Shown here piece after piece: positions 42,051 through 54,700 of a DNA stretch of 64,000 nucleotides. The translations under genes and the position numbers were made by a program. The stretch's first letter is position 1; each line of letters opens with the position of its first letter. The notes beneath the pieces are model-generated. The model was not told where the DNA came from. It ran no database searches and saw only the letters and a program-made list of their open reading frames with translations. The DNA comes from Trissonchulus latispiculum (taxonomy: Eukaryota > Nematoda > Enoplea > Enoplida > Ironidae), in NCBI GenBank assembly GCA_030248195.1, contig JASAND010018044.1, positions 1-64,000 on the forward strand, written 5' to 3'.

Positions 42051-44569
42051 GGGCCTTTTCATAAAATGATTAAACGGATTAACTTAAATGGATTAACTGG
42101 ATTTAAAAGACGTATTCATAAAATCACGGATTAAACTACTTAAACGGATTAAGCTTTGCCACGACTTAAACGGATTAACTTAAATGGATTAAATTAAGTC
42201 ATTTAAGTCGTTTAATCCGTATTTTATGAATACAATTTTAATCCGTCTAAGTTAATGCGTTTAAGTTAATCCATTTAATCCAATAGTTTAATCCTGATTT
42301 TCTGAATACAAATGAAGCTCACAGATTTCAAAAAGCATCTATTCCATTAATATCAATTTCGCTCATTGATGCTACAGTTGTAAATATTAAGCATATTACT
42401 TCAGTTAATGAGTGACAAAGTACTATTTCAAACTATAGCTAACATCTACAATAAGTATTGTTCATTGCGCTATATCAAACTTTTTGCAACGATGATTTTA
42501 TGGTTTGGTTTTTCGAAGTCCTTGCTTGAGAATTAACTGTTCATTAGACTAGTAACAATAGATTGCTACTTTGAGATTATTAGTACAATGCGTACATAAT
42601 TAATTCTGCACCGGAACAACACTGAAATGTTGTAATCTCGTAAAAGCACGCCCAAGAATGGTGGATTTGCTTTTGGTTGATCCTTGACCATTACAAATTC
42701 TGCTGAGTTCACATATTGTGTAGTCCCCCCATGGAAGTTCTCAAAACTGCTCCTACTTTTTGTTTAACCATTCAAAGGTGACTCCGACGTGTTATATATT
42801 ATAATTATTGGAAAGTGAAAAGGTTACGCTAAAAAATTGTGTCTAAAGTTTAAGCTTTAAGTTTGAATTTTTGTTGAATCTTTAAATTTATAATTTGCGA
42901 AAATAGACGCACGCAACAAAATTTCCAAAACGTGCGGTTCTGTCCTGAATTGTCAGCAAATGTTACAGAAATGGCTTCTAGCGATTCATGCACTTTCAGT
43001 AAGAAAACTTTTCGGTTTTAGTATTTCTTGCGAACTTTTTCACAAAAGAAAAAATCACCAGCAAGTTTCTGTAAAAAGGTGCAGATTGGCTGTTACAGTA
43101 AAACTAACGCCAAATTCAAGCTTTCCAACCTCGATAACCTGAGTGCACATCTTTTTAGGTACAGTACCTCAACCCCTTCTGACCGACTGACCGGCTGTTA
43201 GCCATGACCTCAACCCTCCGAAAAAAGGAGTGGTTGAGCTAAAGCTACATAGAAACTAATGCCACATTTGAAATCTACGTCCTGAGTGTACACAGTAGTG
43301 TTGGGATTGGCCGAAATTTTCCCTTGTTGGCTTGGCTTGGCTTGGCCGGAGTTTGAAGTTGGCCTCCGGTTGGCTGTTGGCTTTTGCTTGGCCCTAAGCC
43401 AGTAGCCATTTTTAGCAATTTGCCAACGTTGGCTAGCTGGAAATTACTGTTTTTATTTGTCTACCGTGCTTAATAATGCGTCAATTTAATTGAACTTTAT
43501 TAAAAATAGCTTTTCCAATCGTTAGCGCCAATCCGCGATAATTCTGTTTTAATTTTGCTGGAGGACTGCAATTGATAATTGATGAGGCGTTGACCGCCAT
43601 GCAAAATTAAAAACTAAGTTGTTAGCACCATTACGTACAATGTAATCATTATAGGCTTTAAAAGCATGTTTAAAGCTCTTTCCAGCTCCTAAAATGGCAA
43701 AACTGACAGGGTTCACCAAATCACCAAAAGTACAGACTGGCTATACTCAACTAGTTTTAAAATAGTAGTAGAATATTGTACATATTATGTGCTTCAATCT
43801 AAAGCTAATTTCTTTCGAACTCCGACTATTCGTCAAGCTACGATATGTAAAGGTACAGCACGAGTCCCTATTCGTAGCTGCAGCTTTTATTTTGCTATTT
43901 TCTAGCTATTTGTTTCTAGGAAAGATTAGAAATGTAGACTGTGTGCGGGTTGCGCAAAAATTATGATATCTGACTTTCCAGAACGAAGAGCGATTTCATT
44001 AATAACTACGAGCGATCCTCCGCTATTTGATAGAAGTATCGAGTGATCAAACCATTATCTCACCTAAAAATTACTTCCCTCGGCAAAACATTTGAAAAAT
44101 TGCACTCGGTCTATAATTAGCTAAAAAAATTCTAGAAAAGCTAAATACGTTTCATTATGTTCATTGAAAAGAGAAAATGTTAAGCTACATTTTGATCTAA
44201 AAATGACTGCCTAGCTCCAAGCAATGAATTAGCAATAAAAGTTTAAAGTTGATGTCACCAAACGCAATCGTTACTATAATTGATGTTTAATCCATTTAAT
44301 CCCTGCAAATAACAAGGATTAAACTTTAGTGCTTTTGAACTGTTTTTAAGTGACGGATTAAACGGATTAAACTTAATCATTTTATGAAAAGGCCGCGGAT
44401 TAAAGTTTGATCCCCCATGGTTTTAATCCGTCGCGATTTTATGAATATGTCACGGATTAAGTTTAATCCGTCGGTATTTTATGAAAAGGTTTTTGATAGA
44501 CGGATTAAACTAGTCCGTTTAAGTCACGGATTAAACTTTAATCCGTTTAATCTTTTTGCAAACAGGCCC
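42051..44569. mobile_element. PIF/Harbinger-like non-autonomous element
   Basis: It begins GGGCCTTTTCATAAAATGAT and ends ATCTTTTTGCAAACAGGCCC, with inverted similarity. It is flanked by TTA on both sides (42048-42050 and 44570-44572), the 3-bp duplication typical of PIF/Harbinger. Both subterminal regions (42051-42310 and 44280-44569) are packed with GGATTAAAC/GTTTAATCC words in both orientations. The interior has no transposase. It includes a dispersed repeat at 42715-42840 and a GGCTT/TTGGC array at 43290-43440. Confidence 0.7.
43290..43440. repeat. TTGGC pentamer array inside the Harbinger-like element
   Basis: TTGGCTTGGCTTGGCTTGGCC and further TTGGC/TTGGCC words follow a GGCCGAAATTTTC lead. 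The layout parallels the GGCCC-bearing hAT-like MITEs (GGCC, then a T run, then a pentamer array), with a different pentamer. Confidence 0.55.
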
Positions 44570-44776
44570 TTAGTTTTTATCAGTAAATCGTTCTTCCCAT
44601 TTTTGCCTTTGCAAGCCAGATCAATGATATTCAGCGTTCTGGATCACAGTAGTTTTTCGCAAAAAGGAAACACAGCAATTACAGACAAAGCAACGGCACA
44701 AATGTAAACAACGATTCATTTTGCTAGTCACACTTTCTTTCTTCTTTAACAAATCGTTTTAAATCTCTTTCATTTG

Positions 44777-44850
44777 TGCGCCGATGGCCGGGTGGTTAGA
44801 GTTCTCGACTGCGAGTCGAAAGGTTGTGGGTTCGATTCCCACCGGCGTAA
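44777..44850 (+). tRNA. tRNA-like sequence (anticodon would be GCG, Arg), probably a SINE head
   Basis: The 7-bp acceptor stem pairs fully with one wobble (TGCGCCG with CGGCGTA). The T arm is perfect (GTGGG TTCGATT CCCAC) and the B box is consensus. The anticodon stem has four pairs around CTGCGAG. The D stem is poor, which argues against a working tRNA. It is followed at once by a roughly 55-bp tandem duplication (44879-44985), the arrangement of a tRNA-derived SINE. Confidence 0.45.
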
Positions 44851-44990
44851 AGAGTTTTGCTTGCAGATACCTACAGCCACCGGGCGCCGGGCGCCTGTAG
44901 CGCTTATAATAAGGGTGTTTTCAACTGCTCAGGTCGACCGGGCGCCGGGCACCTTTTACGCATATTATAAGGTTGTTTTCACTGAAAAAG
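44851..44990 (+). repeat. SINE-like body with duplicated ACCGGGCGCCGGGC unit
   Basis: Two direct copies of ACCGGGCGCCGGGC, each followed by a GCCT or ACCT word and TATAATAAGG or TATTATAAGG, lie at 44879-44936 and 44937-44985, directly after the tRNA-like head. Confidence 0.5.
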
Positions 44991-47352
44991 ATGGAAGAAA
45001 TTTTCCCATTGTACTCTTTATATACCATGTTATGCTATATTAGAGTTGGTTGTTGCTGGCTGTGTCCGCCTCAACCATTAACGTTCAACTAATTTAATCG
45101 GCGGTCTCTGTCCAAAGAAGCCCTACAAGCTTCTCGAGTGAAAATTATATTCTGAAAAAGAAAAGCATACAGACAATAATAATGTAATCTTTTGATTTCT
45201 AAGTAGCTAAGTTTGTATCTATTAGTTCTAGAATCATGGTTGTTTCTGTTTGTTTGCGCTTGCTTACGTACGAATTGTAGTTAAGTATTAATTGTAAATT
45301 GTACAGCAGGATTTGTAATTATGTAGTCAGGAATTGTATAGTTTCGCCTTCCTTCGCAATTGAAACTAAAAAAGGCACAAAAAATTCAGTATGCGATGGG
45401 TGTATAGTTTTTGCCTTGTCAGTAACTTGTGGTTTCATAATGGTAACTGTAATTTTATTAATCATGTGTATTAGTGAATTCGTTCACCACTAATTTGAGG
45501 TTGAGATTAGTTAGTTTTTAACCCCTTTAATTTTGCATCATCAACAGTATGGGGTTTATTCACAGGTCCCCTCCCCTGAGTTTGTATGAGTGTGTAAGGC
45601 TCAGTCGGAGTGTCTACGAACGTGTGTATGTGTGTGAAGTTCCTGCTCTGCCTTTTCTACGTCTCAGAGGAATCTCCCTCGTTGATTAATAGTAGCATGC
45701 ACAGGCTAGACGAGGGGAACTCCTTTACAAATTAAGGCACAAGCCACCCCTAAAAAAAAGAAGAAAGAACACTACTATGCAACGTTGATCAGCGAGATAT
45801 AGCAGAATTCTAGCTAATTCTCAAAGTACATAGAAGTTCAGTATTCCCTAAGTTCCGTTTATTTCATCTTGGGCTTCTAGGCCCCCTGTTCGCTATTACG
45901 ATTTTTTCTCCTTACTTCTCGTTTTCATCGGCTCTCCTTTCGCCTACGCGTCTGTTTGCAAATAATATTGGAATCTTTAGAAATAAAACTCAGGACAAAG
46001 GTCCTCCAAAATCAAAAACGCAATAAACGTTTATGGCCAGGGTTTTAGGGTACTCTGGGCCACTTGAGAAATGGCCATTGGGCCCTAAAAGTTACGCAAC
46101 TAAGATGTCGAATTGCTCAGGTGCAAAGTCAAAAGAAGGAGGCTGGGGCCTCCCTTTCAAACCGACCAATGACAAAACGCGATCATGACAGCAGCCAATC
46201 ATCGAGAAGATGATTGCAAAAAGACTTCAAGAAAAGTTAACGTGAGACCAAAATTTGCAGTTTCCAGTCAGCCTGTGATTTTGGGGTACTAGCGGACTTC
46301 CGCTCTCGATTCTGAGGTTTTGGGGAAAGAATCACAGACACCCCTTGAGATGTTCGGTTGGGAGAGGCTTTGCCTCTCCCCTCCTAAGGTGCCTCCCTCC
46401 AAAATTTGTCCATCACTTGGAACCCTAGGTTGGGTTTTTGGGTGCTCCTGGGGGGGAATGGTTCGCCTAAGATGGGTTGGCTTTAGAAGCCAATTTCAAA
46501 TCTCCCCGCTAAGTTGAGCTGCCCCTTCCCTTTAGGACCTTTCTATAATATTTGTAAGCGCGAGTTGTAAAACACCTAATTGGATCTTGAGTCCCTCATT
46601 CGAAAAAAGATCTTGTTAAAATCGGGCTCTCGCTGCCCTAGATTTATTGTTACTAGTTTCGGTGACTGCTTTCATGTTTGTATGCTAATATCGGCAGATA
46701 TTAGCTGGATTTCCCTGGATTTCCTGGGAAGTAAATCTAGGATACGTCATTGGTGGAGGATTTCTGACGGAAATCCCCTCTACAAAATTCCTCCAAAAAT
46801 CACTCAAAACTCACCTTCGACTAGCTTTCTGATTGTTTCTTCCAGGTTTTCAAAGTGACTTTCACCCTAATGTCTGCGACGATTCTTAGAACTCGTAAAT
46901 CCGACTTGTGCACACTTCTCAGGTACATATAGAGAGCATATAGGGAACCTCCCCCCTTGACCCCGAAAACCAAATCATTGTGTGACTGCGAATCACTTTG
47001 CTGTCTGGGAAACGAGTACTGTTTGTGTGAGTGCGTGTGTGAGTGTATGTGTGGCAACCATTAGGCTAAAATACTAATCTAACCAAAGTTTGCTTAGGTT
47101 TCAGCTTTAGTTCTTCTGCTAGGTTTCGGAGTAGGGACCTGTGACTGATTATAGCTTTGGGTTTAATTGTTAGGCAGTGAACGGATTCCATTTGTATCAG
47201 TTCTTGCAATAGATTTGTAGTATAATTGATCTTGTGTGTGTGAAGTTATACGTTACCTGTAATAGTAAAGACAGTTATTAGGTTCAGAGCTTAAGTAGTT
47301 GATACTAGATTGGATAGAATACCGCTGAGTCGACGATATCTGGAAAAATAGA
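44991..47352. other. No gene recognised
   Basis: Repeats of unknown type and short frames only. The C/T-rich stretch around 45840-45970 with nearby AATAAA could be part of a retroelement terminal repeat, but no partner copy was seen in the window. Confidence 0.35.
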
Positions 47353-47706
47353 TCAATCTGGAGCCAATTCAGTTTATCTACGGTAAAGAGGAGGGAAACC
47401 TTAGTGATTTTAGTGACATTAGTGAGCCTGAAAACCGGCTTAATTTACCGTTTCATCAGTGTACTGAGTGCCACAACCAGTACAGTTATAGCATACCTTT
47501 CCTAGCACACGAGGGTAGTTCTCTAGTTGAGCCTGAGCATTCGGAGGTAACATTCTATTGCAACTGTTCTCAGCCGTAGAATCGTACTGAACTTGAAGCT
47601 TGGAGTGTTAATAGGAGCCCGAAGGAAGCCCGCATACGGAGCCCTAGTCTTGTATTTTCGAGTGTGACGGTTGTTCCGACTTTAAGGTCCTCTTCGTTTG
47701 TGCAGT
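47353..47706 (+). pseudogene. Possible decayed reading frame with CxxC and CxC motifs
   Basis: One frame stays open for 118 codons apart from a single TAG at 47577-47579. It has no ATG. It encodes an acidic start (NLSDFSDISEPE), then HQCTECHNQY and FYCNCSQ, a possible metal-binding pair. It may be a retroelement or host-gene relic; no family is recognised. Confidence 0.25.
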
Positions 47707-47940
47707 AACCCCTGGTACCGAACCGTGGGTGTCAGTTAAACATCGTAACTGTACCCTTGATAACTACGACCCTGGGGCTAAAGTGAACTCACGTACCCAA
47801 CAGGCGGACCGTCTGGATTAGGTTAGACCCACACTAGGCTAGCTTGATCCTTAGACCTAAGAGCAGATTTCTACATCTTCTCGCTGTCTGCCTCTCTGTG
47901 TAACGGATTTTCGACCCCGGTTTCAGCCAGTTTATTACAA

Positions 47941-48078
47941 ATTGTCTCAAAATGCGTCTGTATAGCTGTTTTTCAATTGATTGCATGGGTTGAGGGAAAA
48001 GCGTGTTCAAAGAAATCTGGTGGCGATTTCCAAATTTTCACATTTTCGTTGGTGTGCGTAGGCAGAGATGCCGCAGAC
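47941..48078 (+). repeat. Dispersed repeat, copy 2
   Basis: Matches 18978-19108 in the same orientation, from ATTGTCTCAAAATGCG to GAGATGCCGCAGA, with scattered differences. Confidence 0.6.
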
Positions 48079-49265
48079 AATGTATGTATGCGACATCGTA
48101 AGCAAACGTGATCTTGGCATCATAAGTGCAATTTGGATAACAGTTCATTAAATGGTTTCGTAAGGACAGCAATAAAACCAGAACCGAAATGAAATATGTA
48201 TATACTGATTATTCAAAAATTACAACTACGAATACTACAAATTTAGGCAAATAAAAATTGGATCATATAAAGGAAGTGCCCCTCTACCTAAGAAAAATGG
48301 GACAACTTCAATAGCTTATTGCCGACGGTTGACGCTGGTTTAAAACATACTTAATTTTTCCGAATATAATGAACTTTGGTTGAACTTTGACGTAACCAGA
48401 TAGTGATATGTCTTCTTTTTGGCCATACTGAGTTGATTTGGCCAGTGCCAGCAACTCCTTTTATTCCTTTTATTAACTCAAATTAAGAATTCCTTTTATT
48501 AACTCAAATTAATGAGTGGACCGTTCTCAGCACTAATCAATAACAGTCGTTCTACACCTGTCAATCCGTCAATTACCAGCTGTCCCGCTGTGGAATATTT
48601 CCTTGATTTTATCTAAAACTATACAGAACTGAGTGCTAACTTGACAAACAATCAAAGTAAATTCTACCTTTTCTGTAATGTTCAAGGCCGCGCATAGTTA
48701 GTCTTTCTAATTTGGGCGCGTTGTTCAGTCAGTCAGTTGTTTTCGAGCCTTCGGCGAATATTGAGCGTCCAGCATTTTTTATTTTCTACATCTACCCAGT
48801 CTGGGTCATTGCAGTTATTCGTATCCTTATATTGTCTTATTTCCCTTCTATTTTCATTTGGAAAATTTTCAAAAAATAATGTGGTGCTTGATATTTTGCT
48901 TGTAAATTAGTAGGCTTCGATTTTGTGCCTTTGTATTATTTCTTTAAAAAATAAATTCGCGGCACCTGAATTTGGATTGTCGTCGCATTCGCAGTCGGTT
49001 AGGGTAAGCGGTGGACTTAGTCCGACATGAGCTCACTCTAGAACTTGCAACGCTCAGATTAAATTATTCTTTCCTGAGTTTTCACATCTATTCTAAACTC
49101 TACACCGCAACATGGAAATTAAATGCCGGCTCAAAAACAACCCAATTTATCTAATTTTTTATGAAACAAATACAGAAATTATCAGATCCTTTCATTCTAT
49201 CATGGATATTCCAAATTTCGGCAGAATGTAGGATCGAAAATTTTTTTTAAGCGAAACTGTCCATC
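48079..49265. other. No gene seen
   Basis: AT-rich, with a small direct duplication AATTCCTTTTATTAACTCAA at about 48468-48510. No supported feature otherwise. Confidence 0.4.
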
Positions 49266-49640
49266 ACAAAATCTTACTCGGCCCGGCTCGGACCGCTGAT
49301 AAAAGTTTTCGGCCCGGCCCGGCCCGGCCCGCAAGCTGGCAAAAATCGTAAAAAAGGATTTTCGTAACAACATTATTTCAAAGGCTTCAATGCATGATGG
49401 AAACCCTAAATTATGCTACTAAATGTTAAATTTGATGTACAATAACCAGAATTAATAAATATTTAGCTAATTTTAGTGAATTCACAGCATTTTCTTGAGT
49501 CAATCCGGCCCGCTTTGGCCCGCTCCGGCCCGAAGTTGAAACATTTCTCGACCCGGCCAGGCCGGATGGTGCATGGATGTAAGCATTTTTCGCGGCCGGA
49601 CCGGGACGGGCCGACGGGCCGAAATGCTCAAACAAAACGC
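49266..49640. mobile_element. GGCCC-bearing hAT-like MITE, degraded copy
   Basis: GGCCC runs lie at 49280-49330 and GC-rich blocks at 49505-49620. The interior 49360-49425 matches the copy at 55503-55754 (shared ATTATTTCAAAGGCTT and TAAATTATGCTAC). The terminal TAGAGATGAG repeats are not preserved. Confidence 0.55.
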
Positions 49641-49894
49641 TAAACAAAAAGCCACTGTTCCTATCCGAAGTTGAAGTTGCCCATATTCGGCCCTTGCCCA
49701 TAATCGGGCCACTTCCCCTAAATGGGAGTATTTTAATTATTGTGAAGTTGATCTTCGTTATGTAAAAAATCGAATGCGCGATCAGAGATTTCTCTACGTT
49801 TCACATCTTTGAGTGTTGAAATTTTCAACTGTACTGCAGTTCAACTGGAATGAACCACTTACTTACTAGCTTACGGAACTTGCTTACTAACTTA

Positions 49895-51272
49895 CTTAAG
49901 GGGGGGGGCTACAAACGGTTTTGCCCAACTTCTTCAGAGAGACCTACCTTTTGGCATATGATTAGCTAACATATCAAGGTTAAATAGTCCGTAGTGGGCA
50001 TCATTATATCTAACACACATCTATTCTGGCACTACGCCAAAGTCGAAATTTTGGTGCGAAAAGTGGGTTTTTTGAAAAAGTTTTTCTGAATTCTGGTGGA
50101 TTAACGGTTTCACCAATTCTGAAACTTTTTGCCACAAATGTTAACTGTTACTAGTGCTAAATATTAAAAGTATTTCGGCTTTCGAGCGTTGCTTGCTTTT
50201 TCAGCTATAACAGCTCAAAGTTTGAAATTTGACAAAAAGTTCGATCTAATAAAATTGACAGCCCCTAGCCTACTCCAGCTTTTTACCAAATATTAGGCTC
50301 TAATAGGGGCAAACTGTCTGTGAGTTTCGAGGGTTTCGGTTTTCTGGTTAGTGTGCTAGCAAACTTTTTGTTAAGAAATTACCTTTATTTTTAGGCCTGA
50401 AAAGCTAGCTAAGCACTGTAAAAATGGGATCAAAAAATTTTTGTCTCCGATTTTGCCGAAAAGGGGCTTATAGGGGTTATTTGACCTGCTGAACCCGAAT
50501 ATGAAATCCGTTTTTCGATATGACGCTTCCTTCGTTCAGTAATCGCTTACAACTGTCTTAGAGCTTTTTGGAGCGATCGCCATCCATACGTCGAGAAATC
50601 AATCTAGCATTTCTAAACATTGGAGCGAGGTTTAGTGACCTAGCTTTCGGCATTTCCTGGTACACTCACTGGCCTGTAATGCGCAAAGTTTCAGCCGATT
50701 CTACCACAGTAATTTGGAGTACTTGGCTCACATCTTCAAAATGGCCCCAAATAACAGGGACAATATCGATAATGTAATCTAACACTGCGAACGCAGGGTT
50801 TAACGAAGAAATTACGTCATTTTTACAAAAGTTAAGACAGATACTTGGAGTATTAATTGGAGCAAAGTTGGGTTCATTTGATAAACCACAGCTCATTCGA
50901 CGTTAGTTAACCTGAAACCGTATAGACCTACAACACCCAATTTTTAGCACTTTGATTGTATCTCACAGAACAATATACATTGATCTAAGGATTATTTTGC
51001 ATGATATCAAAGCGCTATATGTCAGAACTAATTTCTGGAAAATTTGGGTACCGTAGCTTGCGCATAGCGATCAGGGCGAGGCGAAGTTTGTGTACGTGTC
51101 ATGTCGAGCTTTGGGCCGACAACACCAACTTCCGATGGCTCCACTACCCTGCATGGAATTCTTTCAAACTTTAAACTATTTTACACTAAACCTAATACTA
51201 TTATATGGCAAAAGACTAGCTACCTTTTCCAACATCGAACTTTTAGTGAAATTCGTAGCCCCCCCCCTTAAG
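49895..51272. mobile_element. MITE with poly-G CTAC termini, long form
   Basis: The ends are CTTAAGGGGGGGGGCTACAA and its near complement TTCGTAGCCCCCCCCTTAAG, about 1.38 kb. It shares both end regions with 36666-37240 (inverted), which lacks 50090-50985 of this copy. No transposase frame was recognised. Confidence 0.75.
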
Positions 51273-51779
51273 CCGGAACTTACTAGCTTGAATAGCGATA
51301 AACAATGCAATGAGGTGAATAAAAAGTTTCAGTTTTAAAATAGTTAAGAATTGATCCACGTAATTGTAGAGTGGTGTGTTGATTCAGTAATCACAGACTT
51401 TTGTTAAAGTAATCAAGACAGCGGATATTTTTGGGATAAACTTAGACTACACAGGTAACAACTTTAATAAGTATGAACTAAACATTTTTATTATCTGATT
51501 GGCTTGCCCAGCTACATTACATCAATATACTGAATCATTTTGTAAAACATGCTACGTTCATAAGGGATGATTTTATTTGCTCTTAGCTTAGTTTGGTTTG
51601 AAATAATCCTTGTTTTCTGAGGGTGAAATTGGAAGGAATTGGAGCTACTGAGGTTCAATCCGGGGACATTTCCGCTTTGTAGATGTGAACACTAACAACC
51701 TAAAATGCTATTTAAAAATCATTTCATTTCCATGTTTCGCAAAAACTATTATTCAATTCAATTTCGTATTTCAGATATC

Positions 51780-54700
51780 ATGCTGATCATTTTTATCGCT
51801 ATAACAGCCTTATCGCCAGCGCTTGTCAGTGGTGCTTCCGATAAATTTAATTTTCTGTACGGAGGAAAGCCTGATCCACTGAAGGATGTCTATGGTAGGT
51901 TTCCTTTCCCCGATTTGAAAATGTGAGGAACTTTTGGTAAATATGGAATTCTGATTGTGCATTGTTAATGTTCCGCAATGCAAACAACAAGCAATAAAGG
52001 GCCAGCATTTCCTTTTTGAAAACAACACAAAACTTTTTCGCAAATTATAATGCACAAACTCCACTCGATTAACGCGTTTGCACCTATATGGCGTTTTAAT
52101 TGGTTGAAAGATATGTACAGCTATTCGCTTATTTCAGTTTCAGAGGTCACCCTTATTTTCTCAAGTTAGCAACAACTTAAGCCTCATACTTTTAACACAT
52201 CAAACAAACCGAGGCATAGACATGACCTTTGGGTGTAACTCTATCCCTTTGTCTGTCAATCATTTTTAATGAGAAACAAGAAAGTTGAAGAAATAGGAAA
52301 AATAGAAAAAGAAAGAAAATAAAATAAAAAGAAAGAAATAAAAGAAAGCAAGAAAGAAAATTTATACTGAAATATGCGAATAGCTGTACAACTTTGCCTA
52401 TCTGCAGCAAATATGTAAACATAATTTCAATATGTTAAAATGTTATTGCTAAACTGCCCACACTTTATTACGGGGTTCGAATACTTAAGAGTAAAACATC
52501 AGCTAACGGATTTTTCAGCATCATTGTCTATACTTTTGGTGCCTTTTGATAAACCACATGCAGACAACCACCTAACCCAATCCTAAGGTGCTGGTTTCAG
52601 GGGGGGTGATCCTCGTGAAAAATCTTTAGATCACGGATTTCGCTCATTTTCTCACGTAATCTAGCCACATATGTCGTACATGTCAAGTTTTAAATTTTGA
52701 TTTGTTTCGTACAGTTCTCCGTAAGTTACGAGCCATTCATTGATTGCAATGTGAATATCAGCGAAAATGAGGACGCTGCAGCCAACTGAAGCACATTTTC
52801 GCAAATCAACTTCAGAGTTTTAGCTTACTTTGTTATACACACTTTGTAACCATTAATACAAACATTTTCGTACAGTTTCAAGCCAGATAAGCGTGATCAG
52901 AAGCTTCCTTAATGGGTGGGTCGCTTTGGGTCAAAATCGATAGTCACGGATTTCGCTCATTTTTACACACACTATAGGTACATAATGTTCTCAAAAACAA
53001 GACAAAACATTAGAGTTCGAAATCATACGGTGGCAGAGATATCCAGCTATAAAGTTGGAAAACTTGAAAATCACTGATTTGCACTCCAAGGTCATGCTGA
53101 GACAGAACGGCAGCGAAATTTGGGTCAACTGATATGGCTAATTAATTCTGTGGGTTGGCTAATATTTTAATACTAAAATGACTCCGGGATATCCAGCCAG
53201 TCGTTCACAGTACATTTTTCAATTGTGAACTGACCCTTTTTCATCTAACTGTGCCCTGAAACTTTAACTTGCTCTAACTTTCAAATACTAAATTTCAGAC
53301 ACATAGTTCTATTAGAAACGTTGTTCAGCTCATCAGTAGCTATCGAATGATACCCAATTTGTCTATATTTTGGAAATTTCAAAAATTGACTTTTGTGACC
53401 TGTAAGCGATCAAAGGAGCCGACACGACAGAAAAGTTCTACCTTGAAGCATTTGCCTTTACCATAATGTCAGGCAGGCATTGAGAGTTTTATGTGCCAAT
53501 TTTGGTGACTTTCGAGTGGGTAACGAGGGATAAATTATTAAAAAAATGTGAAAATTGTGCAAAATGATGATTTTTGGCAAAATTAGCACATTTTGTGGCA
53601 AGGTTTTTAAAAGCACTACTAGCACTAGCAGCAGTAGAAATTTGCAACTACTCTCATAAGAATTCTGTGTATGCATAGAGTGCAACTATCTATAAGCGAT
53701 TTCTGTAGCTTTTGCCAATCGTGCAGGAGAGGTGAAAATGTTTTGCTGGTCCTGTTTTTCATGGTACAAAAAGCACCAATTTTCCGAAATTTTGACTTTG
53801 AAAAATCGCCAAAAATGCAACACTCAACAGAATTGTTTCAGAAGGGTTATTTGCACTCTCTGATATGTCCTTAACATGTATAACAAGGTTGCAGCGCTGT
53901 ATCTTGCATACAGCGAAAAATTTTTCTGCCACAAACTTTTTAACCTAACTTTTTCAGTTTCCTATGTTTAACACATGTCGACGTCACCTTTGAAGGGCTC
54001 TACAGCACGATAGAAGCAATATTACGCAAAACCTGTCTTGTTTTGGGGATCCATGGGGACTACAAAATATGTGAAAATGAGCAAAATCGGAGATGGTCGA
54101 AAAAATCGGCAAAAAAGCGACCCCCCCCCCTTAAAGGATGTTTCGGAGAAACAAGGCCCCTGTTCCTCCCGATGCAGTGAAATATTTAACTGCGCTTAAC
54201 ATGAAATAGAAGTATTTCCGAGCCATAGTTCTTTGAGAAGAATTCATCCGTGCACTGAGGGCTTTCGATTGATGTATAATATGCCATATTGTGAAAAATT
54301 TTTAGATCGCTATTTTGTGAAATTCGAGATCCGAGGGTCCTGATTGGCGCACTGAGACGTCCTGGGAATAGCTATCAGCATAATTCATGCTACAAATTGA
54401 TCCTAAGACATGAATAAATATACTGTAATGCAAAAAGGGAATTTTGCCATATAGCTTGGTCGTAAAAGGTCCATCTTTCTGAAAAACAACAATTTTCACA
54501 ATTTTGCAGAAAAAACATATTTCTGCGCCAAAAAAATCTCGACACTGGTAAGAGATTCCAAACAATATTGGGTATCGTTTAAAACCTTTATTCATATACT
54601 GTGTCACTGTGGAACTAGAATTTTCAGTTAGGACCTCCATTTTCTTGTAATATGCAGTCAAACCTAATTACCCCCACTTTTGGTAACCAAAAACGACAGA

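Noticed and set aside
44991..47352. Possible long terminal repeat of a retroelement
   Set aside because: C/T-rich tract and AATAAA signals were suggestive, but no second copy, primer-binding site or polymerase motifs were found.
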